Shown: piece after piece, positions 1 to 6,491 of the stretch
How positions within the stretch are numbered: position 1 is the first letter of the stretch
Layout of the letters: each line of letters begins with the position of its first letter
From: Firmicutes bacterium UBA6648
GTDB lineage: Bacteria; Bacillota; Clostridia; Peptostreptococcales; Anaerovoracaceae
Length of the DNA: 8,608 bases
Direction: 5' to 3'
Assembly (NCBI GenBank): GCA_002455605.1
Contig: DKLE01000272.1
Span: 1-8,608 of the forward strand
The notes under the pieces: generated by a model
Told to the model about the DNA's origin: nothing
Databases searched by the model: none
What the model saw: the letters and a program-made list of their open reading frames with translations, nothing else
Made by a program: the position numbers and the translations under genes

Positions 1-831
1 ATAAACCGGCTTCAATGTTTTTTCATAATCAGCATGGAAGAACTTTTCATCAGCAAGTGATTTAATTTCAGTATTAATCCAATCCAATAACGCCGTATTT
101 CCTTTTTGAACTGCCGGAGCAATGGCATCCGTATTTCCTAAGGATTCGATACCTACAGCATATCCCTTATTGTTCAGTGCCCAAGCAAGCACTTCTGTAT
201 TATCCGTTGAGAACGCCTCTCCTCTGCCATCCAGCAATGCATCATAAGCTTCCTGATATTCATCAAACTTTAGCAGCTTTATCTCCGGATGCTTCTCTGA
301 GAAATAAGTTTCCGCTGTAGTGCCCTTTACAACGATTAAAGTGCCATCCTTTAACTGGGAAACATCAGTAATCAGCTTAGCTTCCGGAGACACCACGCCT
401 AAAGCCACCTTCATGTATGGAAGAGCAAAATCAACCTTTTCTTTTCTTTCATCTGTAACAGTAAAGTTAGCCAGTATAATATCCACTTTACCAGACTGTA
501 AATATTCTACACGGCTGGCGGCTTCTACATATACGAATTCTACCGCATCCTCGCTTCCCAGCAAATCTTTTGCGATTCGTTTTGCAAAATAAACATCATA
601 GCCCTGAACTTTCCCATTTTCATCCACATATCCAAAGGGGTTTTTATCACTGAATACACCGATTTTAATCTTTCCATCCTGTTTAATTTCATCCAATGTT
701 CTTGCCGTAGCCTTTCCGGAACCTTTTTCTTCTGCGTTTTCCTCAGTTCCTTCTGATTTCTGTCCGCAGCCGGCTAACAAACCAACCATTAAAATGATTG
801 TTAATAAAATTGCACCTATTTTGTTTTTCAT
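1..831 (-). CDS. Polar amino acid ABC transporter substrate-binding lipoprotein (PEB1/CjaA-like), 3' end outside window
   Basis: This is the extracytoplasmic solute receptor of the ABC importer encoded just upstream. 277 codons are visible and the frame is still open at the window edge. The N-terminus has a lipoprotein signal peptide with a short basic start, a hydrophobic stretch and the lipobox LLAGC, giving lipidated Cys22. The mature part reads as a family 3 (SBP_bac_3) binding protein. It has GYDVYFAKRIAKDL, then DIILANFTVTDERK, and near the end DGRGEAFSTDNTEVLAWAL and APAVQKGN. This pattern resembles Campylobacter PEB1a (Asp/Glu) and CjaA (Cys). The visible end, EKTLKPVY, lies close to the C-terminus in that family, so perhaps 20-30 residues are missing. 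The ATG at 829-831 has an AAGGAGAG site about 7 nt upstream. The gap to the ATPase gene is 43 nt with no terminator, so it is the last visible gene of the operon. Specificity is not certain from sequence; cystine/cysteine is inferred from the leader peptide of the operon. Confidence 0.93.
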   Translation of the reverse strand, partial: MKNKIGAILLTIILMVGLLAGCGQKSEGTEENAEEKGSGKATARTLDEIKQDGKIKIGVFSDKNPFGYVDENGKVQGYDVYFAKRIAKDLLGSEDAVEFVYVEAASRVEYLQSGKVDIILANFTVTDERKEKVDFALPYMKVALGVVSPEAKLITDVSQLKDGTLIVVKGTTAETYFSEKHPEIKLLKFDEYQEAYDALLDGRGEAFSTDNTEVLAWALNNKGYAVGIESLGNTDAIAPAVQKGNTALLDWINTEIKSLADEKFFHADYEKTLKPVY

Positions 832-874
832 TTTATTCTCTCCTTATTCATTATCATAAATTCTATTTCACTTA

Positions 875-1621
875 CTATGCCTCATAATGAAACATATTTA
901 AGAACTGTTTTGCCCTTTCCGTCTTCGGGCATTCAAAAAAATTCTGCGGGATATCTTCTTCCACGATGACACCTTTATCCATAAAGATGATTCGGTCAGA
1001 CACCGCTCTGGCAAATTCCATTTCATGAGTAACAATCAGCATAGTCATTCCGGATTTTGCCAATTCCAATATCACCTGCAACACTTCTCTTACCATTTCC
1101 GGATCCAACGCAGCAGTTACCTCATCGAACAGCATAACATCCGGATGCATGATTAGGGATCGGACAATGGCAACTCTTTGCTTTTGTCCTCCGGATAGCT
1201 GTCTGGGATAAGCATCCTTTTTTTCTAAAAGCCCCACTCTTTTTAAAAGCTCTGTGGCCTCCTTTTCTACTTCTGGCTTTTGCCTTCGCTGAGCCTTCAA
1301 CGGAGACAAAAGAATATTTTCCATAATTGTAAGATGGGGAAATAAATCATAGCTCTGAAACACCATTCCTATTTTCTGACGAATCAGGTGCATTTTCTTT
1401 TTTTGAGTTGAAATTTTTTCCCCGTGAAAAATAATCTTTCCTCCGTCAATTATTTCTAATCCGTTTAAGCAGCGAAGAAAAGTGCTTTTCCCACAGCCGG
1501 AAGGCCCTATTACGACCACCACTTCCCCTTTGGATAAAGAAAAAGAAATGTCCTTTAAAACCTCCTGCTTATCAAAAGATTTATGCAGATGCTCCGTCTG
1601 CAGTAAAATTTCCTGGTTCAT
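875..1621 (-). CDS. Polar amino acid ABC transporter ATP-binding protein
   Basis: This is the cytoplasmic ATPase that powers the two permeases encoded immediately upstream; 248 aa, normal for the GlnQ/HisP family. Walker A is GPSGCGKST (residues 39-47), the Q-loop Gln is 89, the signature is LSGGQKQR (142-149), Walker B is VMLFDE (162-167) with catalytic Glu167, and the H-loop His is 199. The usual DEPTSALD reads DEVTAALD here. All catalytic residues remain, and I believe this variant is common in related clostridial sequences, so I do not read it as damage. The gene begins 11 nt after the second permease stop, with AAGG/AGGG purines as a modest ribosome binding site before ATG 1619-1621. The HisM-type permeases and the binding lipoprotein on either side make a complete importer. 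The exact substrate cannot be read from the ATPase. Confidence 0.95.
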   Translation of the reverse strand: MNQEILLQTEHLHKSFDKQEVLKDISFSLSKGEVVVVIGPSGCGKSTFLRCLNGLEIIDGGKIIFHGEKISTQKKKMHLIRQKIGMVFQSYDLFPHLTIMENILLSPLKAQRRQKPEVEKEATELLKRVGLLEKKDAYPRQLSGGQKQRVAIVRSLIMHPDVMLFDEVTAALDPEMVREVLQVILELAKSGMTMLIVTHEMEFARAVSDRIIFMDKGVIVEEDIPQNFFECPKTERAKQFLNMFHYEA

Positions 1622-1632
1622 ATTGCCCTGCC

Positions 1633-2310
1633 TTAATATTTTAAATTTTTCTCCAATGTACCTGCCATTTTAGAGAATACATAACAGATTACAAAGTACA
1701 TTATAAAAATTACGCCATAAATCCAAATAGCCGCTGTAGGAACAGTATATCTGGAAGCATCTATAATTTGTTTTCCTACTTTTACTACCTCTACAACACC
1801 GATCAACACCACTAAAGAAGTAGTCTTAATCATTCTTGTCAATAGGTTAATTGCCAGAGGAAGCAGTCTTCGGATAATCTGGGGAATGATAACATAGAAA
1901 TACACCTGCAGCTTTGTGAGGCCAAGCCCATACCCGCTTTCATACTGATGCTTGGGTATTGAAATCAATGCACTTCTGATCAAGTCCCCTATTTCTGCAG
2001 TACCCCAAAAGGTAAATACAATAACTGCCGCAGTCTCTCCAGGCATATTAATTCCGAAAGCTTTAGCCATTCCAAAGTATACTATAAACAATAAAACCAG
2101 CTGCGGCATAATGCGGACAAACTCTAAATAAATTCTGCATAGACCCCTGATTATTTTCTGATTTACATTCATCAACATACCGAATAAAAGACCAAAGGGA
2201 ATCGATAATCCCATTGAAATCAAAGCAATTCGAAAGGTAACCCAAAGACCTGCGCAAAGTCTCAGAAAATTATTTCCCTGGAAAAGTACACTAATTCCCA
2301 AATCCTGCAT
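1633..2310 (-). CDS. Polar amino acid ABC transporter permease (HisM/GlnP family), second subunit
   Basis: This integral membrane subunit of the importer has 225 aa and about five hydrophobic segments. It carries the EAA loop that docks on the ATPase at about residues 107-144: SALISIPKHQYESGYGLGLT followed by a VIIPQ segment. In this loop EAA is replaced by ESG, as in the partner permease. The start ATG (2308-2310) lies inside the 3' end of the upstream permease gene, an overlap of 20 nt. A very strong site, GAAAGGAGGG, sits 6 nt before it, so the overlap suggests translational coupling and equal synthesis of a heterodimeric channel. The C-terminus is Lys-rich and cytoplasmic, as usual for the family. 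The family assignment is secure and the substrate is not. Confidence 0.94.
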   Translation of the reverse strand: MQDLGISVLFQGNNFLRLCAGLWVTFRIALISMGLSIPFGLLFGMLMNVNQKIIRGLCRIYLEFVRIMPQLVLLFIVYFGMAKAFGINMPGETAAVIVFTFWGTAEIGDLIRSALISIPKHQYESGYGLGLTKLQVYFYVIIPQIIRRLLPLAINLLTRMIKTTSLVVLIGVVEVVKVGKQIIDASRYTVPTAAIWIYGVIFIMYFVICYVFSKMAGTLEKNLKY

Positions 2311-2950
2311 ATCGAACCCTCCTTTCTAAAATGGAACATATAATCGATATGGGCAGCAGTATGATGAGATAGGCTATCACCAGCATCAACAGTGCTTCAT
2401 CTGTCTTATAGTAAATACCGATTAAATCTTTTGCTACAAACATTAAATCTTCCAACGCTACAACACTAAAAACCGAAGTTTCTTTTATGAGAAATATGAT
2501 ATTGGCACAAAAAGCTGGGATGCAGGTAGAGATTGCCTGGGGTAGAATCACATACCGAAAAACCTGAATTCCTGTCAACCCCAAACTGGTTCCTGATTCT
2601 GTCTGAATCACTGGTACACTTTCCAGTCCGGCTCTAAACGCCTCTTCCATATAGCTTCCTCCCTGAAAGGTAAGACCAATAATTGCACAGCCCAAAGAGC
2701 TTATGGTAATTCCCAGTTTTGGCAACCCAAAATAAAGAAAAAACAATTGGATCAGCAGCGGTGTATTTCTGGATAATTCAATATACAAACTAACGATTTG
2801 GCTGAGAATTGGTATATTTTTATATTTAATCAGGCTGCAGACAAAACCTACCAAAATAGATAAGATAATTCCAATGAATGCAATTTTCAATGTAAGCTTC
2901 GCTGCCTCAACATAAAGCGGTATATACTCTACAATAAATTCAAAGTCCAT
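2291..2950 (-). CDS. Polar amino acid ABC transporter permease (HisM/GlnP family), first subunit
   Basis: This integral membrane subunit of 219 aa forms the translocation pore together with the permease encoded next. The N-terminal half has the SRNTPLLIQLFFLYFGLP segment (60-77) typical of the HisM/HisQ/GlnP family. The EAA loop lies at about 102-140, with EEAFRAGLESVP then ESGTSLGLT and FRYVILPQA. The ATG at 2948-2950 is preceded by AGGAGA with a spacing of about 8 nt. It starts only 21 nt after the metQ stop codon, and that gap holds no hairpin with a T-run. The methionine importer and this importer therefore appear to be cotranscribed, which is the main contextual clue that it handles a sulfur amino acid. 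Confidence 0.94.
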   Translation of the reverse strand: MDFEFIVEYIPLYVEAAKLTLKIAFIGIILSILVGFVCSLIKYKNIPILSQIVSLYIELSRNTPLLIQLFFLYFGLPKLGITISSLGCAIIGLTFQGGSYMEEAFRAGLESVPVIQTESGTSLGLTGIQVFRYVILPQAISTCIPAFCANIIFLIKETSVFSVVALEDLMFVAKDLIGIYYKTDEALLMLVIAYLIILLPISIICSILERRVRYAGFGN

Positions 2951-2971
2951 ACTAGAATTCTCCTATGAATG

Positions 2972-3817
2972 CTATTCTTCGTAAGAAATCACTGCACCAT
3001 CATATTTATCATTAATAAATTGCTTGATTTTATCTGATTTCAATACTTCTACTAAAGCCTTTATTCCTTCATTCTGTTCGTTTCCTTCTTTAACAGCAAT
3101 AATATTAACATAAGTTTTTGCTGCCTCTGAATCAGATTTTTCATATGCTACTGCATCATTTTTTACAGAAAAACCAGCTTCTAAAGCATAGTTACCGTTT
3201 AAAACAACAAAGGCTACTTCTTTGACTACTCTTGAAACTTGTGCTGCTTCCAGTTCCTCAATCTTTACGCCATAGGGATTTTCTTTGATATCGTTAACGG
3301 TAGCTTCTAAACCAACGTCATCTTTTAACGTAATCACCCCATTATCCTGTAACAAAAGCAAAGCTCTTGCTTCATTGGTGGTATCGTTTGGTACAGCAAT
3401 TACATCACCCTTGGCTAAATCCTTCAGATTTTGTTTAGTTCCCGGATAAATTCCAAAGGGTTCATAGTGGATACCTCCTGCATCAACAAGATGTGTTCCC
3501 TTTTCCTCATTAAAGCTATTCAGATAAGGTATATGCTGGAAATAATTTGCATCGAAATCTCCGCTTTCTACCACTTCATTCGGCTGAACATAATCATTAA
3601 ATATCGTAACCTTTAAATCCCATCCTTTTTCAGCTAGAAGCCCCTTGGCTTCTTCCAAAATCTCGGCATGAGGAGTTGCTGACGCCGCTACCTTTATGGT
3701 TTTTAATTCAGGCTCAGCAGCATCATCTGTGCTTTTATCATTTTTGCTTCCGCACCCAGCCAATAGCCCTGCAGCTACTACCACTGACAAAACTCCTGCT
3801 ATAATTCTTTTTTTCAT
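2972..3817 (-). CDS. metQ: Methionine ABC transporter substrate-binding lipoprotein MetQ
   Basis: This is the methionine receptor of the MetNIQ importer (NlpA lipoprotein family), anchored on the outer face of the membrane. I place the start at the ATG of 3815-3817 (281 aa). The ATG 15 nt further upstream lies inside the ribosome binding site: it reads ATGGAGGAAATTATT and would put MEEII before the signal peptide. From the chosen start, the basic MKKR, a hydrophobic stretch and the lipobox LLAGC (Cys22) form a normal lipoprotein signal. Family landmarks follow: SATPHAEIL, FDANYFQHIPYL, the EPFGIYPG segment, NDTTNEARALLLL (with the Arg that usually contacts the substrate carboxylate) and VVLNGNYA (Asn). 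The gene follows metI by 17 nt and precedes the second importer by 21 nt. Methionine (L, D and possibly derivatives) is the expected ligand. Confidence 0.95.
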   Translation of the reverse strand: MKKRIIAGVLSVVVAAGLLAGCGSKNDKSTDDAAEPELKTIKVAASATPHAEILEEAKGLLAEKGWDLKVTIFNDYVQPNEVVESGDFDANYFQHIPYLNSFNEEKGTHLVDAGGIHYEPFGIYPGTKQNLKDLAKGDVIAVPNDTTNEARALLLLQDNGVITLKDDVGLEATVNDIKENPYGVKIEELEAAQVSRVVKEVAFVVLNGNYALEAGFSVKNDAVAYEKSDSEAAKTYVNIIAVKEGNEQNEGIKALVEVLKSDKIKQFINDKYDGAVISYEE

Positions 3818-3834
3818 AATAATTTCCTCCATTT

Positions 3835-4500
3835 TTATTTTCTTTTATCTAAACGTCCGGCGATTCTCATGCCTACCGTTTGAAACAATTGAACGATTAA
3901 AATTAACAGAATAACGGTGACTATCATGATATTAGTCTCATACCTATAATACCCGTAACGGACGGCAATATCCCCCAGTCCTCCGCCGCCTGTGATGCCT
4001 GCCATAGCAGAGTAACCAAGAATGGTTCCTATGGCAATGGTAGCCCCCACAATAATAGAGGTTCTTGCTTCTACCAGCAAAACCTTTGTAATAATAAAAA
4101 AGGTTCCAGCTCCCATAGACATGGCGGCTTCTATTACTCCATGATCCACTTCCTTTATTGAAGACTCAACCATTCTCGCAATAAAAGGCATCGCAGCAAT
4201 TACTAACGGCACGATGGTTGCCGTTGATCCATAGCTCTGACCCACTACAGCCCTCGTAAAGGGGATTAATGCAATTAATAAAATCAAAAATGGTACACTT
4301 CTTACTACATTGGCTATAAAATCCAAAGTTTTATAAATCCATGCATTGGGTTTAAGTCCTTCTTTATCGGAAACAGCAAGTAAGATTCCCATGGGAAGGC
4401 CAAACAGATATCCCAGCAAAGTAGATACTAAAGTCATATAGACCGTTTCTCCAATGCCTACTATCAGCATATTGGTCAGTTCATTATTCCATATCATCAT
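3835..4500 (-). CDS. metI: Methionine ABC transporter permease MetI
   Basis: This is the membrane subunit of the methionine importer, 221 aa with about five transmembrane segments, the usual MetI length. It shows ANVVRSVPFLILLIALIPFTR in the N-terminal half. The EAA loop follows, with IEAAMSMGAGTFFIITKVLL, and then ILGYSAMAGITGGGGLGDIA, a highly characteristic MetI stretch. The gene overlaps the metN 3' end by 17 nt, and its GAGGAGGT site lies within the last metN codons, so translation is probably coupled. Two adjacent ATG codons (4498-4500 and 4495-4497) are both well spaced from that site; I chose the first. MetI works as a homodimer with two MetN ATPases. Confidence 0.95.
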   Translation of the reverse strand: MMIWNNELTNMLIVGIGETVYMTLVSTLLGYLFGLPMGILLAVSDKEGLKPNAWIYKTLDFIANVVRSVPFLILLIALIPFTRAVVGQSYGSTATIVPLVIAAMPFIARMVESSIKEVDHGVIEAAMSMGAGTFFIITKVLLVEARTSIIVGATIAIGTILGYSAMAGITGGGGLGDIAVRYGYYRYETNIMIVTVILLILIVQLFQTVGMRIAGRLDKRK

Positions 4501-5524
4501 CCGTAACCTCCTCTATTTCCAAGCCATGTGCCGCCAAATAAGCTTTCATTTCCAATTGAATATTCCTCTCCTTTGGAATTCCTAAAATCATTTCCCCTTT
4601 GGCAACCCCTCCAACATTCTTCGTATCAGCTTTTAAAATATTCACAGGTATTCCGAATTGTAATACCATATTTGCAATAACTGGTTCAAATGCAGAGTTC
4701 TCGGAAAATACAATCCGAAGCTTATCTGTTTTCTCTAAGCGGTCCCTCTGACGGGTTTCTCCCGTCCAAAGTTCTTCTTCCCTATGACCAATTATTAATT
4801 CTCGGGCTTTTTTTGATTTTGGATGGTTAAAAATGTCTGTCATATTTCCCTGCTCAATGATTCTGCCTTTTTCCACAATGGCCACATGGGTACAAATTTT
4901 TCGCACCACTGCCATTTCGTGGGTAATTATGACAATAGTAATCCCGTATTTATGATTGATTTCCTTGAGCAGCTCTAAAATAGATTCGGTGGTCTGGGGA
5001 TCTAATGCACTGGTTGCTTCATCACACAGCAGAATCTTTGGATTAGGTGCCAGTGCTCTTGCAATAGCTACCCTTTGCTTTTGTCCGCCCGACAATTGAG
5101 CCGGATAAGCATCCGCTTTATCGCTTAGTCCCACTGTTTTCAAAAGCTCTGCTGCCCTTTTTCTGGCTTCCTTTTTTCGTACGCCTTGAATAAGAAGGGG
5201 GAAAGCAATATTATCGATTACTTTTTTCTGCATTAATAAATTAAAATGCTGGAAAATCATAGAAATTTCACTTCTTTTCTGCCGAAGTTCTCTTTCAGCC
5301 AGCTTGCCTAAGTCTTCTGCTTCTACCAGGACAGTTCCCTCTGTAGGTTTTTCCAAATAATTTAAGCATCGTACCAACGTACTTTTTCCGGCACCTGACA
5401 TCCCGATAATACCGTAAATTTCTCCTTTATGTATTTTTAAATTGATTTTTTGTAATGCTTCTACCAATATGCCCTCAGATTTGAACACCTTTGAAAGATC
5501 CTTTACTTCAATAATCGGTTCCAT
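4484..5524 (-). CDS. metN: Methionine ABC transporter ATP-binding protein MetN, with C-terminal NIL domain
   Basis: This is the ATPase of the methionine importer, 346 aa, full length for MetN. Walker A is GMSGAGKST (41-49), the Q-loop Gln is 92, the signature is LSGGQKQR (144-151), Walker B is KILLCDE (Glu169) and the H-loop His is 202. Residues about 266-342 form the NIL domain. In characterised MetN proteins this domain binds intracellular methionine and shuts the transporter down (trans-inhibition). Two layers of methionine control are therefore likely here: the protein domain and the attenuator in front of the gene. The ATG at 5522-5524 has AAGGAGA about 6 nt upstream. It is the first structural gene of the operon, starting 24 bases after the 3' end of the leader terminator. 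Confidence 0.96.
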   Translation of the reverse strand: MEPIIEVKDLSKVFKSEGILVEALQKINLKIHKGEIYGIIGMSGAGKSTLVRCLNYLEKPTEGTVLVEAEDLGKLAERELRQKRSEISMIFQHFNLLMQKKVIDNIAFPLLIQGVRKKEARKRAAELLKTVGLSDKADAYPAQLSGGQKQRVAIARALAPNPKILLCDEATSALDPQTTESILELLKEINHKYGITIVIITHEMAVVRKICTHVAIVEKGRIIEQGNMTDIFNHPKSKKARELIIGHREEELWTGETRQRDRLEKTDKLRIVFSENSAFEPVIANMVLQFGIPVNILKADTKNVGGVAKGEMILGIPKERNIQLEMKAYLAAHGLEIEEVTDDDME

Positions 5525-5548
5525 GACAATTCTCCTTCTCTTATTCTG

Positions 5549-5581
5549 AAAAAGGCAAGTACGCTATTGTACCTGCCTTTT
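5549..5581 (-). terminator. Intrinsic terminator in the metN leader (proposed attenuator)
   Basis: On the minus strand a 13-bp stem (5569-5581 with 5550-5562, one G-U wobble) closes a 6-nt loop (5563-5568). The U-run comes from the five A of 5549-5553, part of which is in the stem. It lies between the operon promoter and metN, 24 bases before the metN start codon. It is therefore a conditional element in the 5' leader rather than the end of a gene. It follows a Met/Cys-rich leader peptide whose stop codon is about 35 nt upstream, the layout expected for a peptide-controlled attenuator. The hairpin is seen directly; its conditional use is inferred. Confidence 0.85.
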
Positions 5582-5621
5582 ATAATCCCTCATCATATAT
5601 CACACAGACTATAAATCAGAC
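5571..5621 (-). promoter_or_regulatory. Possible antiterminator pairing in the metN leader
   Basis: The segment 5610-5621, which spans the last sense codon and the stop codon of the leader peptide, can pair with 5571-5584, the 5' arm of the terminator plus the bases just before it. I count 6 bp (TTTATA/TATAAA), a small internal loop, then 5 bp including two wobbles. Using it would unfold the terminator. A ribosome at the stop codon would cover the upstream strand, while a ribosome stalled in the Met/Cys cluster would leave it free. The pairing was found by eye, is modest in strength, and has no energy calculation behind it. Confidence 0.35.
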
Positions 5622-5726
5622 GATCCAATACACAGGAAATAATTGATGGTTCATACAGCACATATGACCAGCACAACAAGACATTATCATTTTTTCTGTG
5701 ATGGTATCATTCATAATTGTATACAT
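5616..5726 (-). CDS. Met/Cys-rich leader peptide of the metNIQ operon (36 aa)
   Basis: This small reading frame is probably translated for regulation rather than for its product. The ATG at 5724-5726 has AAGGAG with an ideal 7-nt spacing, as good as any gene in the window. The 36-residue peptide has 6 Met and 4 Cys, and residues 13-25 read MIMSCCAGHMCCM (codons 5652-5690), including two CC pairs. It ends with VYWIV and TGA at 5616-5618, about 35 nt before the terminator. It lies in the leader about 37 nt after the predicted transcription start of an operon for sulfur amino acid uptake. Ribosome stalling on Met or Cys codons when charged tRNA is scarce would then favour readthrough into metN. 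A longer in-frame ATG at 5796-5798 falls inside the -35 box and cannot be the start. I do not recognise a described family for this peptide. Confidence 0.75.
   Translation of the reverse strand: MYTIMNDTITEKMIMSCCAGHMCCMNHQLFPVYWIV
5647..5670 (-). promoter_or_regulatory. Hairpin over the Met/Cys codons of the leader peptide
   Basis: On the minus strand TGGTCATA (5663-5670) pairs with TATGAACCA (5647-5655) with one bulged base, giving 8 bp around a 7-nt loop. It covers codons 19-27 of the leader peptide, at and just after the second Met/Cys block. In known attenuators a hairpin over the regulatory codons can pause polymerase until a ribosome arrives; whether this one does is inference. A further CACAG/CTGTG match (5696-5700 with 5631-5635) could enclose it. 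Confidence 0.4.
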
Positions 5727-5769
5727 ACCGCTTCTCCTTTTCATACATTTCCTATCTGAATTATATGAT

Positions 5770-5798
5770 ATATTAGCATGAAAATGAAAAGGTGTCAA
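5770..5798 (-). promoter_or_regulatory. Sigma-A promoter of the metNIQ and second importer operon
   Basis: On the minus strand a perfect TTGACA (5793-5798) is followed after exactly 17 bp by TAATAT (5770-5775), with a TGC extended -10 just before it. The transcription start is expected near 5763. This leaves a leader of about 240 nt before metN, long enough for the leader peptide and terminator. The near-consensus promoter fits a model in which initiation is strong and control is exerted in the leader. Confidence 0.88.
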
Positions 5799-5820
5799 TG
5801 ATATTTTTGATTTTAACCAT

Positions 5821-5848
5821 AAAAAACCCCTGTTATTTATTAACAGGG
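5821..5848 (-). terminator. Intrinsic terminator of the DUF457 gene
   Basis: On the minus strand CCCTGTTA (5841-5848) pairs perfectly with TAACAGGG (5828-5835) around a 5-nt loop, followed by a run of six T (5821-5826). It lies 40 nt after the stop codon of the membrane protein gene and upstream of the met operon promoter. It therefore isolates the two transcription units. Confidence 0.9.
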
Positions 5849-5888
5849 TATATCAGAGTTCGTAACACTCATCTCAATCACCCATTGA

Positions 5889-6395
5889 TCAGAATATTTT
5901 TGTATACTGACCATATAAGCACGCTCCCAATACCATGCATACCACTGCTTCCATGGCACTGTTTGTCCGAATGCGGAGGATATGAAATCTCTTATCGGAT
6001 ATGGGCCACAGCCACATGATGCCCTGAACATTCAAGGTATCTAAAATTAAGTGAGATATCATTCCCGGTATAAATCCTTGAATAAAATATGCTGCCAGAT
6101 AATTGAACTCCCGCAGCCATCCCCAGTTCAGGAGGCCTAAGGCAGCACCAACGATTAAAACAAAAACAGGTGTATGTATAGCGCCCCTATGTTTAAACAG
6201 CCCTGCCATGATATTTGCTGCAATAGGAGCCTTATGAGCTATCCAGCTTTTTCTGTGATCAATATCCGGAAACAGGGAACCAAGCACAGCTCCTGTCATA
6301 AGAGCAGTCTGCTGAACAGGATCCGTTACACTTGCCGCAGCAATTACTGCTAGTCCGGCAGCCACTCCTCCGAAAGAATGGGTTACATAATTCAT
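5889..6395 (-). CDS. YdjM-type membrane-bound metal-dependent hydrolase family protein (DUF457/PF04307)
   Basis: This predicted integral membrane protein has 168 aa from the ATG at 6393-6395. That ATG is preceded by GAGGAGG at 7 nt. A TTG start further upstream (6411-6413) is open but would begin within the ribosome binding site, so I reject it. Family motifs are present in order: THS near the N-terminus (His6), GAVLGSLFPDIDHR (35-48) with Asp44, Asp46 and His47, HRGAIHT (69-75), and GMISHLILDTLNVQG (111-125) ending in LWP. The conserved His and Asp residues are the reason for the 'metal-dependent hydrolase' name. No substrate is established for most members; E. coli YdjM belongs to the LexA/SOS regulon. 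Several hydrophobic segments surround the motifs. It has its own promoter and terminator. The family assignment is firm and the function unknown. Confidence 0.88.
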   Translation of the reverse strand: MNYVTHSFGGVAAGLAVIAAASVTDPVQQTALMTGAVLGSLFPDIDHRKSWIAHKAPIAANIMAGLFKHRGAIHTPVFVLIVGAALGLLNWGWLREFNYLAAYFIQGFIPGMISHLILDTLNVQGIMWLWPISDKRFHILRIRTNSAMEAVVCMVLGACLYGQYTKIF

Positions 6396-6462
6396 TTTTT
6401 TTGCCTCCTCCAAAAGTTGTCTTTTTATCTACTACATTTGTTCCAATATTTTTTTAAAATTT

Positions 6463-6491
6463 ATTCTATATATTATTATCTATTTTGTCAC
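6463..6491 (-). promoter_or_regulatory. Probable sigma-A promoter of the DUF457 gene
   Basis: On the minus strand GTGACA (6486-6491, 5/6 to consensus) and TAGAAT (6463-6468, 5/6) are separated by 17 bp, with a start expected near 6456, about 60 nt before the gene. The -35 box lies exactly where recognisable SigK homology begins on the other strand. The rest of 6421-6485 is very AT-rich and holds nothing else I can identify. Confidence 0.65.

Noticed and set aside
875..1621. DEVTAALD in place of DEPTSALD in the ATPase as evidence of inactivation
   Set aside because: Walker A, signature, catalytic Glu167 and His199 are all intact, and the Pro to Val change is not at a catalytic position.
3818..3832. 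Five-codon N-terminal extension MEEII on MetQ
   Set aside because: The extension is made of the GGAGGA ribosome binding site itself, and it would place acidic residues before the lipoprotein signal.
3431..3914. Plus-strand reading frames opposite metQ and metI
   Set aside because: They lie antisense to well-supported genes, have no recognisable domains and show no ribosome binding sites of note.
5525..5770. SAM-I (S-box) or T-box riboswitch upstream of metN
   Set aside because: These are the expected elements for clostridial methionine genes. Reading the minus strand, I found neither the S-box core nor the T-box consensus. The piece AGGCAGGTACAATAGCG near the terminator only loosely resembles a T-box and is fully explained as the terminator arm and loop.
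5616..5798. 60-codon version of the leader frame starting at 5798
   Set aside because: Its first codons lie in the promoter -35 and -10 region, upstream of the predicted transcript start. The internal ATG at 5726 has the proper ribosome binding site.
5821..5848. Hairpin with T-run as part of the met operon leader
   Set aside because: It lies upstream of the TTGACA/TAATAT promoter and right after the DUF457 stop codon, so it ends that gene instead.
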